From assembly GCA_038534135.1 (NCBI GenBank), contig JBCAXJ010000005.1, positions 51,929 to 115,928 of the forward strand: 64,000 nt of DNA, given 5' to 3'. Source of the stretch: Thermohalobaculum sp038534135. Lineage in GTDB: Bacteria > Pseudomonadota > Alphaproteobacteria > Rhodobacterales > Rhodobacteraceae. A program made the position numbers and the translations under genes. Below, in pieces: positions 34,732 to 41,661 of the stretch (position 1 is its first letter; each line of letters opens with the position of its first letter). The notes below the pieces were generated by a model, which was given only the letters and a program-made list of their open reading frames with translations, did not search any database and was not told the DNA's origin.

Positions 34732-36000
34732 CTACGCTTCAGGAGGCTGGCCAAAGATGATCGAGGCGTTTGTCCCGCCGAAGCCAAAACTGTTCGACAG
34801 CGCGAAGTTGATCTCGCGCTCTTTCTTGTGCTGCGGTGCGAGGTCCAGAGTCGTCACCACAGACGGATCCTCGAGGTTCAGCGTCGGCGGTGCGACCTGA
34901 TCCCGGATCGCCAGGATCGAGAAGATCGCCTCGATTGCACCCGCGGCGCCCAAGAGATGCCCGGTCGAGGACTTCGTCGAACTCATCGTGACGCCCGAGC
35001 CGTTCCCGCCCAGCAGCTTCTCGACCGCGCGCAACTCGATCTCGTCGCCGACCGGAGTCGACGTGCCGTGCGCATTGACGTAGTCGAGCGCCGATGGCTC
35101 GAGGCCCGCACTTTTCAGCGCCGCTTTCATCGATCGGTACCCACCGTCCCCATCGGGCGAGGGCGACGTGATGTGATAGGCGTCACCCGACAAACCATAG
35201 CCGAGCCATTCGGCATAAATCTTGGCGCCACGCGCCCGCGCATGCTCGAGTTCTTCCAGAACGACGACGCCCGCGCCTTCGCCCATGACGAACCCGTCAC
35301 GTCCCCGATCATACGGGCGCGAAGCTTTCTCAGGCGTGTCATTGTAACTGGTCGAGAGCGCTTTGCAGGCGGCGAATCCCGCAACTGACAGCGCGCAAAC
35401 CGGATTTTCGGCTCCGCCAGCCAACATAACGTCGGCATCGCCGAGCGCGATAAACCGCGCAGCATCGCCGATCGCATGGGCCCCGGTCGAACATGCCGTG
35501 ACAACGGCGTGGTTCGGGCCTTTGAAGCCATACTTGATCGACACCTGCCCTGAGCACAGATTGATCAGGGCACCCGGAATAAAGAACGGCGAGATCCGGC
35601 GCGGGCCGCGCTCTTTCAGGATCATCGCAGCTTCTGAGATGCTCTCGATCCCGCCGACGCCCGAGCCGATCATCACGCCCGTGCGCTCCTGGCCTTCATC
35701 GTCTTCAGGCGCCCATCCGGCGTCTTCGACAGCCTGTGTCGCAGCTGTGATGGCATAGGTGATGAACGCATCCAGCTTGCGGCGATCCTTGGGCGCCACC
35801 CAGGCGTCCATATCGTAGGTGCCGTCCGTGCCGTCACCCAGAGGGATCTCGCAGGCGATCCGCGCCGGCATATCGCTGGCATCGAACCGAGTGATCGGAC
35901 CCGCGCCCGACTTCCCCGCCAGCAATCGCGACCAAGAGTCTTCGACACCGCACGCCAAGGGAGACACAAGTCCCAGCCCGGTTACAACGACTCGGCGCAT
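34732..36000 (-). CDS. fabF: Beta-ketoacyl-ACP synthase II FabF
   Basis: A 422-residue condensing enzyme that elongates acyl-ACP with malonyl-ACP. It has MRRVVVTGLGLVSPLACG at the N-terminus, the active-site Cys in AVVTACSTGAHAIG (about residue 169), and the two His in NAHGTSTPVGD and TGHLLGAAG. The C-terminal NSFGFGGTNASIIF is complete. It lies downstream of acpP, with a terminator-like hairpin in the gap, and upstream of mltG. Confidence 0.97.
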   Translation of the reverse strand: MRRVVVTGLGLVSPLACGVEDSWSRLLAGKSGAGPITRFDASDMPARIACEIPLGDGTDGTYDMDAWVAPKDRRKLDAFITYAITAATQAVEDAGWAPEDDEGQERTGVMIGSGVGGIESISEAAMILKERGPRRISPFFIPGALINLCSGQVSIKYGFKGPNHAVVTACSTGAHAIGDAARFIALGDADVMLAGGAENPVCALSVAGFAACKALSTSYNDTPEKASRPYDRGRDGFVMGEGAGVVVLEELEHARARGAKIYAEWLGYGLSGDAYHITSPSPDGDGGYRSMKAALKSAGLEPSALDYVNAHGTSTPVGDEIELRAVEKLLGGNGSGVTMSSTKSSTGHLLGAAGAIEAIFSILAIRDQVAPPTLNLEDPSVVTTLDLAPQHKKEREINFALSNSFGFGGTNASIIFGQPPEA

Positions 36001-36060
36001 CTGATCTCCTTCTTCGACGGTTCAGCGCGCGGCATTTGCCCCGCGAACATGGTCCGTCAA

Positions 36061-36095
36061 ATCAAAAGCGGCCCGACGGGTCGCCCCGGGGCCGC
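36061..36095 (-). terminator. Intrinsic terminator or attenuator after acpP
   Basis: Seven-base arms GCGGCCC/GGGCCGC (36068-36074 with 36089-36095) are followed on the minus strand by TTTTGAT. It stands 22 bases after the acpP stop and before fabF. Partial termination here would allow much more acyl carrier protein than FabF to be made. Confidence 0.6.
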
Positions 36096-36116
36096 AAGTG
36101 TCGTCAATCGGCAGTC

Positions 36117-36350
36117 TCAGCTCTTTTCAGTTATGAACTTCACCGCATCGCCGAATGTCTGAATCGACTCGGCAGCGTCGTCCGGAATTTCGATGCCGAA
36201 TTCTTCTTCGAATGCCATGACCAGCTCGACAGTGTCCAAGCTGTCGGCGCCAAGATCGTCAATGAAAGACGCGCCCTCAATGACTTTTTCGTCTTCGACA
36301 CCCAAGTGTTCGACGACGATCTTTTTGACGCGGTTTGCAATGTCGCTCAT
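36117..36350 (-). CDS. acpP: Acyl carrier protein
   Basis: A 77-residue acyl carrier protein carrying intermediates of fatty acid synthesis. The phosphopantetheine attachment Ser is in DDLGADSLDTVELVM (Ser37), followed by the acidic helix EEEFGIEIPDDAAE. The start at 36350 has an AAGGAAG ribosome binding site; the longer frame to 36524 is not coding. It is divergent from the DUF6494 gene. Confidence 0.97.
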   Translation of the reverse strand: MSDIANRVKKIVVEHLGVEDEKVIEGASFIDDLGADSLDTVELVMAFEEEFGIEIPDDAAESIQTFGDAVKFITEKS

Positions 36351-36456
36351 GCCACTTCCTTTTCTTCTCCGGCCTTCGCGACCGCTGTGTTTCGAGACGG
36401 CTCGACGGTCAATGGAAACGCAGCGCGCACCACACCCCGTGAGGCAGTTCGCCGGT

Positions 36457-36485
36457 GCTCTAACAACAAGTCCCGGAAAAGGCAA
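36457..36485 (-). promoter_or_regulatory. Possible acpP promoter
   Basis: On the minus strand TTGCCT (36480-36485) and TAGAGC (36457-36462) are 17 bases apart, about 110 bases upstream of the acpP start. Both hexamers are only moderate matches. Confidence 0.3.
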
Positions 36486-36608
36486 TTCGAGAATGTTAAG
36501 CAAAAAAGACAGCGCGCGAACCAAGTACTCGCGGGCTGCAATGGGGTGAACTTGACATTCGCCGGGCGCGCCCCCACTGACTCCTCAACCAACGAGAGGG
36601 GGCAGATG

Positions 36609-36806
36609 ATGAATGAAGATGCGTTCAACATGTCGATGCGCAAGTTCCTGAAACAGGTGGGCGTGACCTCTCAACAAAAGATTGAAGAGACGGTTCGTTC
36701 CGAACTGCCGAAGGGCCCGCTGCGGGCCCGTGTCGTTCTGACAATTGAAGGCACCAGTCTCGAGCACGTGGTCGAAGGCGATATCGAGACCGGTGACCCC
36801 GCATGA
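36609..36806 (+). CDS. DUF6494 family small protein
   Basis: A 65-residue protein, MNEDAFNMSMRKFLKQVGVTS at the start, then EETVRSELPKG and a short beta end (RVVLTIEGTSLEHVVEGDI). Proteins of this family stand next to Mrp and formate dehydrogenase genes in alphaproteobacteria. Two adjacent ATGs (36606, 36609) follow a GAGAGGGGG ribosome binding site; the second fits the family start. It overlaps the apbC start by four bases (ATGA). The function is unknown. Confidence 0.8.
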   Translation: MNEDAFNMSMRKFLKQVGVTSQQKIEETVRSELPKGPLRARVVLTIEGTSLEHVVEGDIETGDPA

Positions 36807-37912
36807 GCGTAACCCGCGACGCGGTGATCACCGCGCTTTCCAAGATCATCGACCCCGGATCCGGGAAGGACCTGGTCACCGCCGATATGGCGAAGGCCAT
36901 CACGATTGGCGACGAAGGCGGCGTGACGTTCGTGATCGAAGTCGACCCCGCGCTCGGCGAACAGGCCGAACCCCTGCGGGCCACAGCACAGGCCGCCGTC
37001 GAAGCCATACCGGGCGTCACGCGCGTCAACGCGGTCCTGACCGCACATTCATCCGACCCGACGCCGTCCCGGCGATCTACGCCGGCAGGACCGCCCCCTG
37101 ACCTCGGCGTCGGTGGCCGCAAGAAACCGGCCGAACCAGCCGACAAGAAGATCCCCGGCGTGTCCAACATCATCGCGATCGCGTCCGGCAAGGGCGGTGT
37201 CGGCAAGTCAACCGTCTCGGCCAATCTCGCGGTCGCGCTGGCGGCCGCTGGCAAACGCGTCGGACTTCTGGATGCGGATGTCTATGGCCCCTCCCAGCCG
37301 CGCATGATGGGGATCTCCGGGCGCCCCTCGTCGCCCGATGGCACGACGATCCTGCCCCTGCGCAACCATGGCGTGACCTGTATGTCCATCGGATTCATGG
37401 TGCCGGATGGCGAGGCTGTGATCTGGCGCGGCCCGATGCTGATGGGCGCGCTGCAACAGCTTCTTGGGCAGGTTCAATGGGGCCGCCTGGACGTGCTGTT
37501 GATCGACCTGCCGCCCGGGACCGGCGACGTCCAACTCACGCTCTCCCAGAAGGCGGAAGTGACCGGCGCCGTGGTTGTGTCCACCCCGCAGGACATCGCA
37601 TTGCTCGATGCGCGCAAGGCACTGGACATGTTCCACAAGACCAACACGCCGGTGCTGGGCTTTGTCGAGAACATGTCGACCCACATCTGCTCGAATTGCG
37701 GCCACGAAGAGCACATCTTTGGCCATGGCGGGGCCGAGGCCGAGGCCGAGCGCATCGGTGTCCCGTTCCTCGGGGCGATCCCGCTCGATCTCTCGATTCG
37801 ACTGGCCGGCGATGGCGGCGCGCCGATCGTCGCTGCCAAACCGGATACCCCGCAAGCAGGCGCGTTTCGCGATATCGCAGATGGGCTGATCCGGCTGGGC
37901 GCGACCGACTGA
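36803..37912 (+). CDS. apbC: Mrp/NBP35 family Fe-S carrier ATPase
   Basis: A 369-residue ApbC/Mrp protein. The N-terminal MIP18-like domain (about 1-80) is followed by a low-complexity linker. The P-loop ATPase has the deviant Walker A ASGKGGVGKST (about residues 126-136), LLDADVYGPSQPRM and LLIDLPPGTGDVQLTL. The CxxC pair in MSTHICSNCGHEEHIFG (Cys-Ser-Asn-Cys) is where such proteins hold a bridging 4Fe-4S cluster. It would load Fe-S clusters into apo-enzymes; the formate dehydrogenase set nearby has many. It is coupled to DUF6494 upstream and 3 bp before the ligase-like gene. Confidence 0.93.
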   Translation: MSVTRDAVITALSKIIDPGSGKDLVTADMAKAITIGDEGGVTFVIEVDPALGEQAEPLRATAQAAVEAIPGVTRVNAVLTAHSSDPTPSRRSTPAGPPPDLGVGGRKKPAEPADKKIPGVSNIIAIASGKGGVGKSTVSANLAVALAAAGKRVGLLDADVYGPSQPRMMGISGRPSSPDGTTILPLRNHGVTCMSIGFMVPDGEAVIWRGPMLMGALQQLLGQVQWGRLDVLLIDLPPGTGDVQLTLSQKAEVTGAVVVSTPQDIALLDARKALDMFHKTNTPVLGFVENMSTHICSNCGHEEHIFGHGGAEAEAERIGVPFLGAIPLDLSIRLAGDGGAPIVAAKPDTPQAGAFRDIADGLIRLGATD

Positions 37913-37915
37913 ACC

Positions 37916-38617
37916 ATGGAGGGTAGCGTCCCAACATTCCCACCGCTCCTGACGGGAGAGAAGACCCCGCAAGGCGTTGATCCTTTCGACAAGGCTGTGG
38001 CCTCGGCGCTCACGGGATGTGATTCCGGGCTGCTCTGCTGGTCCGACCGGGCGGATCTGCTGGACGCCGCCGTGGTGCTCGCACCGGAGTGCCCGCTGCG
38101 GCAGGCCATCGGGATCAGCTTTGCTGCTGCGACCGGCTTCGTCGATGCGCTCGGCGCGCTCGCACCGCCCGAAGTCGCGGTCCACCATGTCTGGCCTGGG
38201 ACCTTCAAGGTCAACGGCGCCGATTGCGGCGGATTGCGGGCCGCGTCCTCGACGACGGATCCGGACACCGGCCCGGACTGGCTGGTGATCGGCCTGACCA
38301 TTCCGTTCCTGCCGACCGGAGATGGCGGCGACGACCCGACCCGGACGTGCCTCTACAACGAAGGGTGTGCCGAACTTGACACAACGCGCCTGCTCGAAAG
38401 CTGGTCGCGGCATATGCTCGTCTGGATCAACCGTTGGCTTGACGAAGGCCTGGCGCCGCTGCACGCGGCCTGGCGTGAACGCGCGTGGGAGATGGGCGAA
38501 CCTCTTCCGGATGGGTCCGGCACGTTCGTCGGTCTCGACGAAGACGGCGGAATGCTCGTTAAAACGGGACCCGAGACGTCGCTGCGCCCCCTGACCGAAT
38601 TGTTGGAGCGCGCATGA
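37916..38617 (+). CDS. Biotin/lipoate ligase-like protein (DUF4444)
   Basis: A 233-residue protein with the biotin/lipoate protein ligase fold in a degenerate form. The N-terminal FPPLLTGEKTPQGVDPFDKAV takes the place of the usual opening. VHHVWPGTFKVNGADCGGLRA keeps the ligase-like Trp-Pro...Lys-Val-Asn-Gly-X-Lys/Asp-X-Gly-Gly block, but the catalytic Lys of true ligases appears replaced by Asp-Cys in NGADCGG. The C-terminus (GTFVGLDEDGGMLVK) is the DUF4444 part. It is in operon with apbC (3 bp) and DUF6505 (overlap of four). A role as a ligase is doubtful; a link to formate dehydrogenase maturation is suggested only by neighbourhood. Confidence 0.78.
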   Translation: MEGSVPTFPPLLTGEKTPQGVDPFDKAVASALTGCDSGLLCWSDRADLLDAAVVLAPECPLRQAIGISFAAATGFVDALGALAPPEVAVHHVWPGTFKVNGADCGGLRAASSTTDPDTGPDWLVIGLTIPFLPTGDGGDDPTRTCLYNEGCAELDTTRLLESWSRHMLVWINRWLDEGLAPLHAAWRERAWEMGEPLPDGSGTFVGLDEDGGMLVKTGPETSLRPLTELLERA

Positions 38618-39096
38618 AACTCGCCCGCACGATCCGGTTCGACGATTCTGACGATAATGTCTTTGAGATCACGGCGCAGCCTGACGAATGGGCGATCTCC
38701 GGCGCGTTCGCATTCTCGGATTGGACCGAGGCAGACCTGACCGGAAAGCGGCGACAGGCCTTCGCCAACGGCTGGTTGGGGTTGGAGAGCTTCGGGCGGT
38801 CGACGTTCGTGGCCGTGGCCGAGATTTCCGAGGCCGAGAAACAGGCAGCGACCCAATCGCTCGCTCAGCACTTCATGGACTCGTACGGTGCACCGGATCT
38901 CGCATCGGCTCTGCCGGTCGCAACCGACGAGATCGCCTACATGCAGGCAATGTGCGATGATCATGACTCCAACACGCTGCTGATCGTCGAGCGTACGCTG
39001 GTCGATGCCGGCGTCAACGAGGCGTTCCGGTCGATCAAACCTCAGGACGCCGAGCTTGATCTCGTCGCGATCCACGGGGACCGCGGCGAGATCTGA
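38614..39096 (+). CDS. DUF6505 family protein
   Basis: A 160-residue soluble protein (MKLARTIRFDDSDDNVFEIT start; EWAISGAFAFSDWTEADLTGK; RQAFANGWLGLESFGRSTFV). The family occurs beside formate dehydrogenase accessory genes in Rhodobacterales. Its start overlaps the upstream stop by four bases (ATGA). The function is unknown. It ends the plus-strand accessory operon; the GST/cupin genes follow on the other strand. Confidence 0.8.
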   Translation: MKLARTIRFDDSDDNVFEITAQPDEWAISGAFAFSDWTEADLTGKRRQAFANGWLGLESFGRSTFVAVAEISEAEKQAATQSLAQHFMDSYGAPDLASALPVATDEIAYMQAMCDDHDSNTLLIVERTLVDAGVNEAFRSIKPQDAELDLVAIHGDRGEI

Positions 39097-39126
39097 TGGT
39101 TTGAAGGTTTGAACCGGTCAGGCCCG

Positions 39127-39807
39127 TCAAACGGCGGGTGGCTGTGGGGCGTCCTTCAGGTGATCGCGCTTGATCCAGACGCGCGCACCCTCAGAACCGA
39201 CCGTCACATGAACTTTGTCACCCTTCGGCATCCGCAACCATGACTGCGTCGCGAAGCCTTCGCCGTCCATGTCGAACGCGCCTGAAATGACCAGCACCTC
39301 TGCACCGTTCGCCGCGTCGACCGTGACCTGGGCGCCTGCGTCCCAGTGCTCCATCACGACGTCCTCGTGGTCATCGTGAAAGAGCGGCAGGATCGAAACA
39401 CCTGTGCGCCCAGCATCCGGCACGAAGCGGGCCTTGTTGGTGTCAACTCGCACATGGGTCCGGTCGGCCATGTCGAACTGCCAGAGCTTGACGAAGATGG
39501 TCGTGCCCGGCTTCGATCCTGGCGTGTGCGAGGACTCCGGCGGATTGCGGATATAGCTGCCCGCCGGGAAGTCGCCATGCTCGTCCGAGAACACACCGTC
39601 GAGGACAAAGAACTCCTCTCCGCCGGTGTGCACGTGTGGCGAGAACTGGCTGTCCGGCGCATAACGGACAATGGTCGTGGCGCGGGCAACCTCGTCTCCG
39701 ATCCGATCCAGCATCCGCCGATCGACGCCGGGCATCGGACTGGACTTCCACGGGATGTCCTCGGCGTGCATCGTGACGCGCTTGGAGAAATCTGCGTTGA
39801 GTTCCAT
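39127..39807 (-). CDS. ChrR-like double-cupin protein
   Basis: A 226-residue protein with two cupin halves. The first metal motif is SPHVHTGGEEFFVLDGVFSDE (about residues 58-78), with PAGSYIRNPPESSHTPGS as its second part. The C-terminal half (VSILPLFHDDHEDVVMEHW, EVLVISGAFDMDG) is a second, degenerate barrel. It resembles the cupin part of the anti-sigma factor ChrR, but the N-terminal zinc-binding anti-sigma part is absent, so it is probably an oxidation- or metabolite-related enzyme. The start at 39807 is supported by GGAAGGAT upstream. It follows the glutathione transferase gene by 38 bp and shares its transcript. Confidence 0.82.
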   Translation of the reverse strand: MELNADFSKRVTMHAEDIPWKSSPMPGVDRRMLDRIGDEVARATTIVRYAPDSQFSPHVHTGGEEFFVLDGVFSDEHGDFPAGSYIRNPPESSHTPGSKPGTTIFVKLWQFDMADRTHVRVDTNKARFVPDAGRTGVSILPLFHDDHEDVVMEHWDAGAQVTVDAANGAEVLVISGAFDMDGEGFATQSWLRMPKGDKVHVTVGSEGARVWIKRDHLKDAPQPPAV

Positions 39808-39845
39808 CGGATTTATCCTTCCATCTGACGATCGATCAAGCACCT

Positions 39846-40475
39846 TCAGGCGGCGTTTGCAACGGCAGGACGAGCAGCGACGCGAGCGCGCCAGTCATGC
39901 AGATGGGTCAACGCCTCGGGGATGCCTACCCCCGCAAAGTCGGCGAAGCCAAGTCCGGCATAGGCGGTGATATCAACCATGCTGAACGTGTCGCCTGCGA
40001 TCCAGGGGCGGTCGGCAAGGACCTCGTTTAGATATTCCATGCCCTTCAGCGCGCGGTCCCGGCGATGCTCGCCCCAGTCCGCGCATTGGTAGGTTTCGAT
40101 GTCCGGCCCAAGTCCCGGCGTCGCGTGATGGAAATAGTCCCCGACCGCATCCAGAAGACCGTTTTCTGTACGCCTTTGCATCATGTGGACAACGCCGCGC
40201 TCCTTAGCCGTGCGGCCGGTCAAGGTGCGTTCGCCAGCAACGCCGTCCAGATACTCGGTGATCGCTGTGCATTCGGCGATGACCGTGCCGTCATCTAGTT
40301 CCAACGCTGGGACGGTGCCCGTCGGGTTCTTCGCGAGGAACGCGGCCGTGCGGTGCTCGCCGTTCGGAACGTCGACAGCCACGAACTCGATCGTGTCTGT
40401 CAGGCCCTTCTCCGCCGCTGCAATCCGGATCCGGGTCGGGTTTGGAAACCCGGGTGCTTCGTAGACTCTCATCAT
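39846..40475 (-). CDS. Glutathione S-transferase family protein
   Basis: A 209-residue GST. The thioredoxin-like N-terminal domain contains VYEAPGFPNPTRIRIAAAEKG, NPTGTVPALELDDGTVIAECTAITEYL (the glutathione-binding cis-Pro and Glu-Cys/Ser region). The helical C-terminal domain has DRPWIAGDTFSMVDITAYAGL. Plausibly it detoxifies an electrophile. Divergent from a TetR regulator, with two palindromic operators in the shared 118-bp region. Confidence 0.92.
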   Translation of the reverse strand: MMRVYEAPGFPNPTRIRIAAAEKGLTDTIEFVAVDVPNGEHRTAAFLAKNPTGTVPALELDDGTVIAECTAITEYLDGVAGERTLTGRTAKERGVVHMMQRRTENGLLDAVGDYFHHATPGLGPDIETYQCADWGEHRRDRALKGMEYLNEVLADRPWIAGDTFSMVDITAYAGLGFADFAGVGIPEALTHLHDWRARVAARPAVANAA

Positions 40476-40489
40476 GCATCTCCATTATA

Positions 40490-40505
40490 TATCTATCAGT
40501 AGATA
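40490..40505. promoter_or_regulatory. TetR operator, site 1
   Basis: A perfect palindrome, TATCTA-TCAG-TAGATA, located between the GST -10 element and the GST start codon. It shares the TATCTATC core with site 2. Binding here would block GST transcription. Confidence 0.65.
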
Positions 40506-40511
40506 GGCAAT

Positions 40512-40540
40512 CAAATAGAATTGCTTCTTGATTCTGTCAA
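40512..40540 (-). promoter_or_regulatory. GST promoter
   Basis: On the minus strand a consensus TTGACA (40535-40540) and TATTTG (40512-40517) stand 17 bases apart. The pair is framed by the two palindromes. Confidence 0.6.
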
Positions 40541-40549
40541 GCCTATCTA
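40521..40549 (+). promoter_or_regulatory. TetR gene promoter, overlapping the GST promoter
   Basis: On the plus strand TTGCTT (40521-40526) and TATCTA (40544-40549) are 17 bases apart; the -10 lies inside operator site 2. This predicts autorepression. Confidence 0.5.
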
Positions 40550-40557
40550 TCGATAGG
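40542..40557. promoter_or_regulatory. TetR operator, site 2
   Basis: A perfect palindrome, CCTATC-TATC-GATAGG, located just upstream of the GST -35 and covering the -10 of the regulator gene. Confidence 0.65.
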
Positions 40558-40593
40558 TGAGGCGGGACTCAGGACGGCGTGTGGAGGCAAGCA

Positions 40594-41124
40594 ATGAGCG
40601 ATACGAAGACAGCCCTGATGGACGCGGCCGAGCAGCGCATGCGTGCCGGCGGCTATCACGCATTCAGTTTTCGGGATCTCGCCGACGATCTCGGCATCAA
40701 AAGCGCGAGTGTGCACTATCACTTTCGTCAGAAAGAGGATCTGGGCGTCGCCGTCGTTGAACGTTACAGTGAGACCTTCTTCAAATCGGTCGCAGCCTTG
40801 GTCGAAACCGGCCTCACTCCGGTCGAAGCCTATGCCCAGGCTTACCGCAATGCCTTTCAGGAATCAGAGACGGGATGCCTGTGCGGTATGCTGGGTGCCG
40901 AAACCCGGGGTCTTCCCGAACGCGTCGCCTTGGCGGTTTCTGCGTTCATGGACCAGAACATCGACTGGGTCGTCGGTGCGTTGCCCAACGACTTGCCGGA
41001 TGAGGCCCGGCGCCAGGGGGCCGTTCAGGTCGTCGCGAGCCTGCAGGGTGCCTTGATGCTCGCGGTCAGCCTCAACGACGCCTGGATGCTCGATGCGATT
41101 GTCGAAGGTTTGCGCGCGGAATAG
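40594..41124 (+). CDS. TetR/AcrR family transcriptional regulator
   Basis: A 176-residue TetR repressor. The N-terminal helix-turn-helix is FSFRDLADDLGIKSASVHYHFRQKEDLG (about residues 24-51). The ligand domain begins at about residue 55 and includes ETGCLCGMLGAE, a Cys pair that could sense electrophiles or oxidants (inference). The start at 40594 follows GGAGG by seven bases. Divergent from the GST/cupin pair, whose promoter carries two palindromes that are its likely targets. Confidence 0.92.
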   Translation: MSDTKTALMDAAEQRMRAGGYHAFSFRDLADDLGIKSASVHYHFRQKEDLGVAVVERYSETFFKSVAALVETGLTPVEAYAQAYRNAFQESETGCLCGMLGAETRGLPERVALAVSAFMDQNIDWVVGALPNDLPDEARRQGAVQVVASLQGALMLAVSLNDAWMLDAIVEGLRAE

Positions 41125-41127
41125 ACG

Positions 41128-41661
41128 CTACGCTGTAGGGGCATCCTCGGAGAACCGGTGGATCCCTTGGGCATAGTTTTGACCGTTCGCGATGTAGAAT
41201 TCGGCATTGGCGATGTTGGCGGCGCGATTGTCCCGAGTCGCGACGACTTTGCCGGGCACACCGGCGACCACGGCGTTCTCTGGTACGATCATTCCTTCGC
41301 GAACGATGGAATGCCCGGCAATGATCGCATTGTCGCCAATGACGGCGCCGTCCATCACGGTCGCGTTGATCCCGACCAGAACGTTATCGCCAAGCGTCGC
41401 TCCATGGATCGTGGCGTGATGGGTGATCGAGCACATTTCGCCGATGATCGTCGGATGCTCGTACCCAACGTGAATCATCACGTGGTCCTGCACATTCGAT
41501 CCGCGCCCGATCCGAACTTCGTGAAGCTCCGAACGAATGACGGCGAAGGGCCAGACCGAGCAATCCGGGCCGATCTCTACCTGCCCATAGATAAGGGCCG
41601 CCTCGTGCACGAATGCAGCGGGGTCGATCGTGACCCGTGCGCCGAAACGGCGATCAGTCAT
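41128..41661 (-). CDS. Gamma-class carbonic anhydrase-like protein
   Basis: A 177-residue left-handed beta-helix protein of hexapeptide repeats. The three metal-binding His positions of the gamma-carbonic anhydrase/PaaY/CaiE group are visible in NVQDHVMIHVG and SITHHATIHG. The C-terminus (PENAVVAGVPGKVV) is typical. Its start overlaps the stop of the polyferredoxin gene by eight bases, so the two are translated together. CO2 made by formate oxidation could be hydrated by it; that link is inference. Many family members lack demonstrated activity. Confidence 0.88.
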   Translation of the reverse strand: MTDRRFGARVTIDPAAFVHEAALIYGQVEIGPDCSVWPFAVIRSELHEVRIGRGSNVQDHVMIHVGYEHPTIIGEMCSITHHATIHGATLGDNVLVGINATVMDGAVIGDNAIIAGHSIVREGMIVPENAVVAGVPGKVVATRDNRAANIANAEFYIANGQNYAQGIHRFSEDAPTA

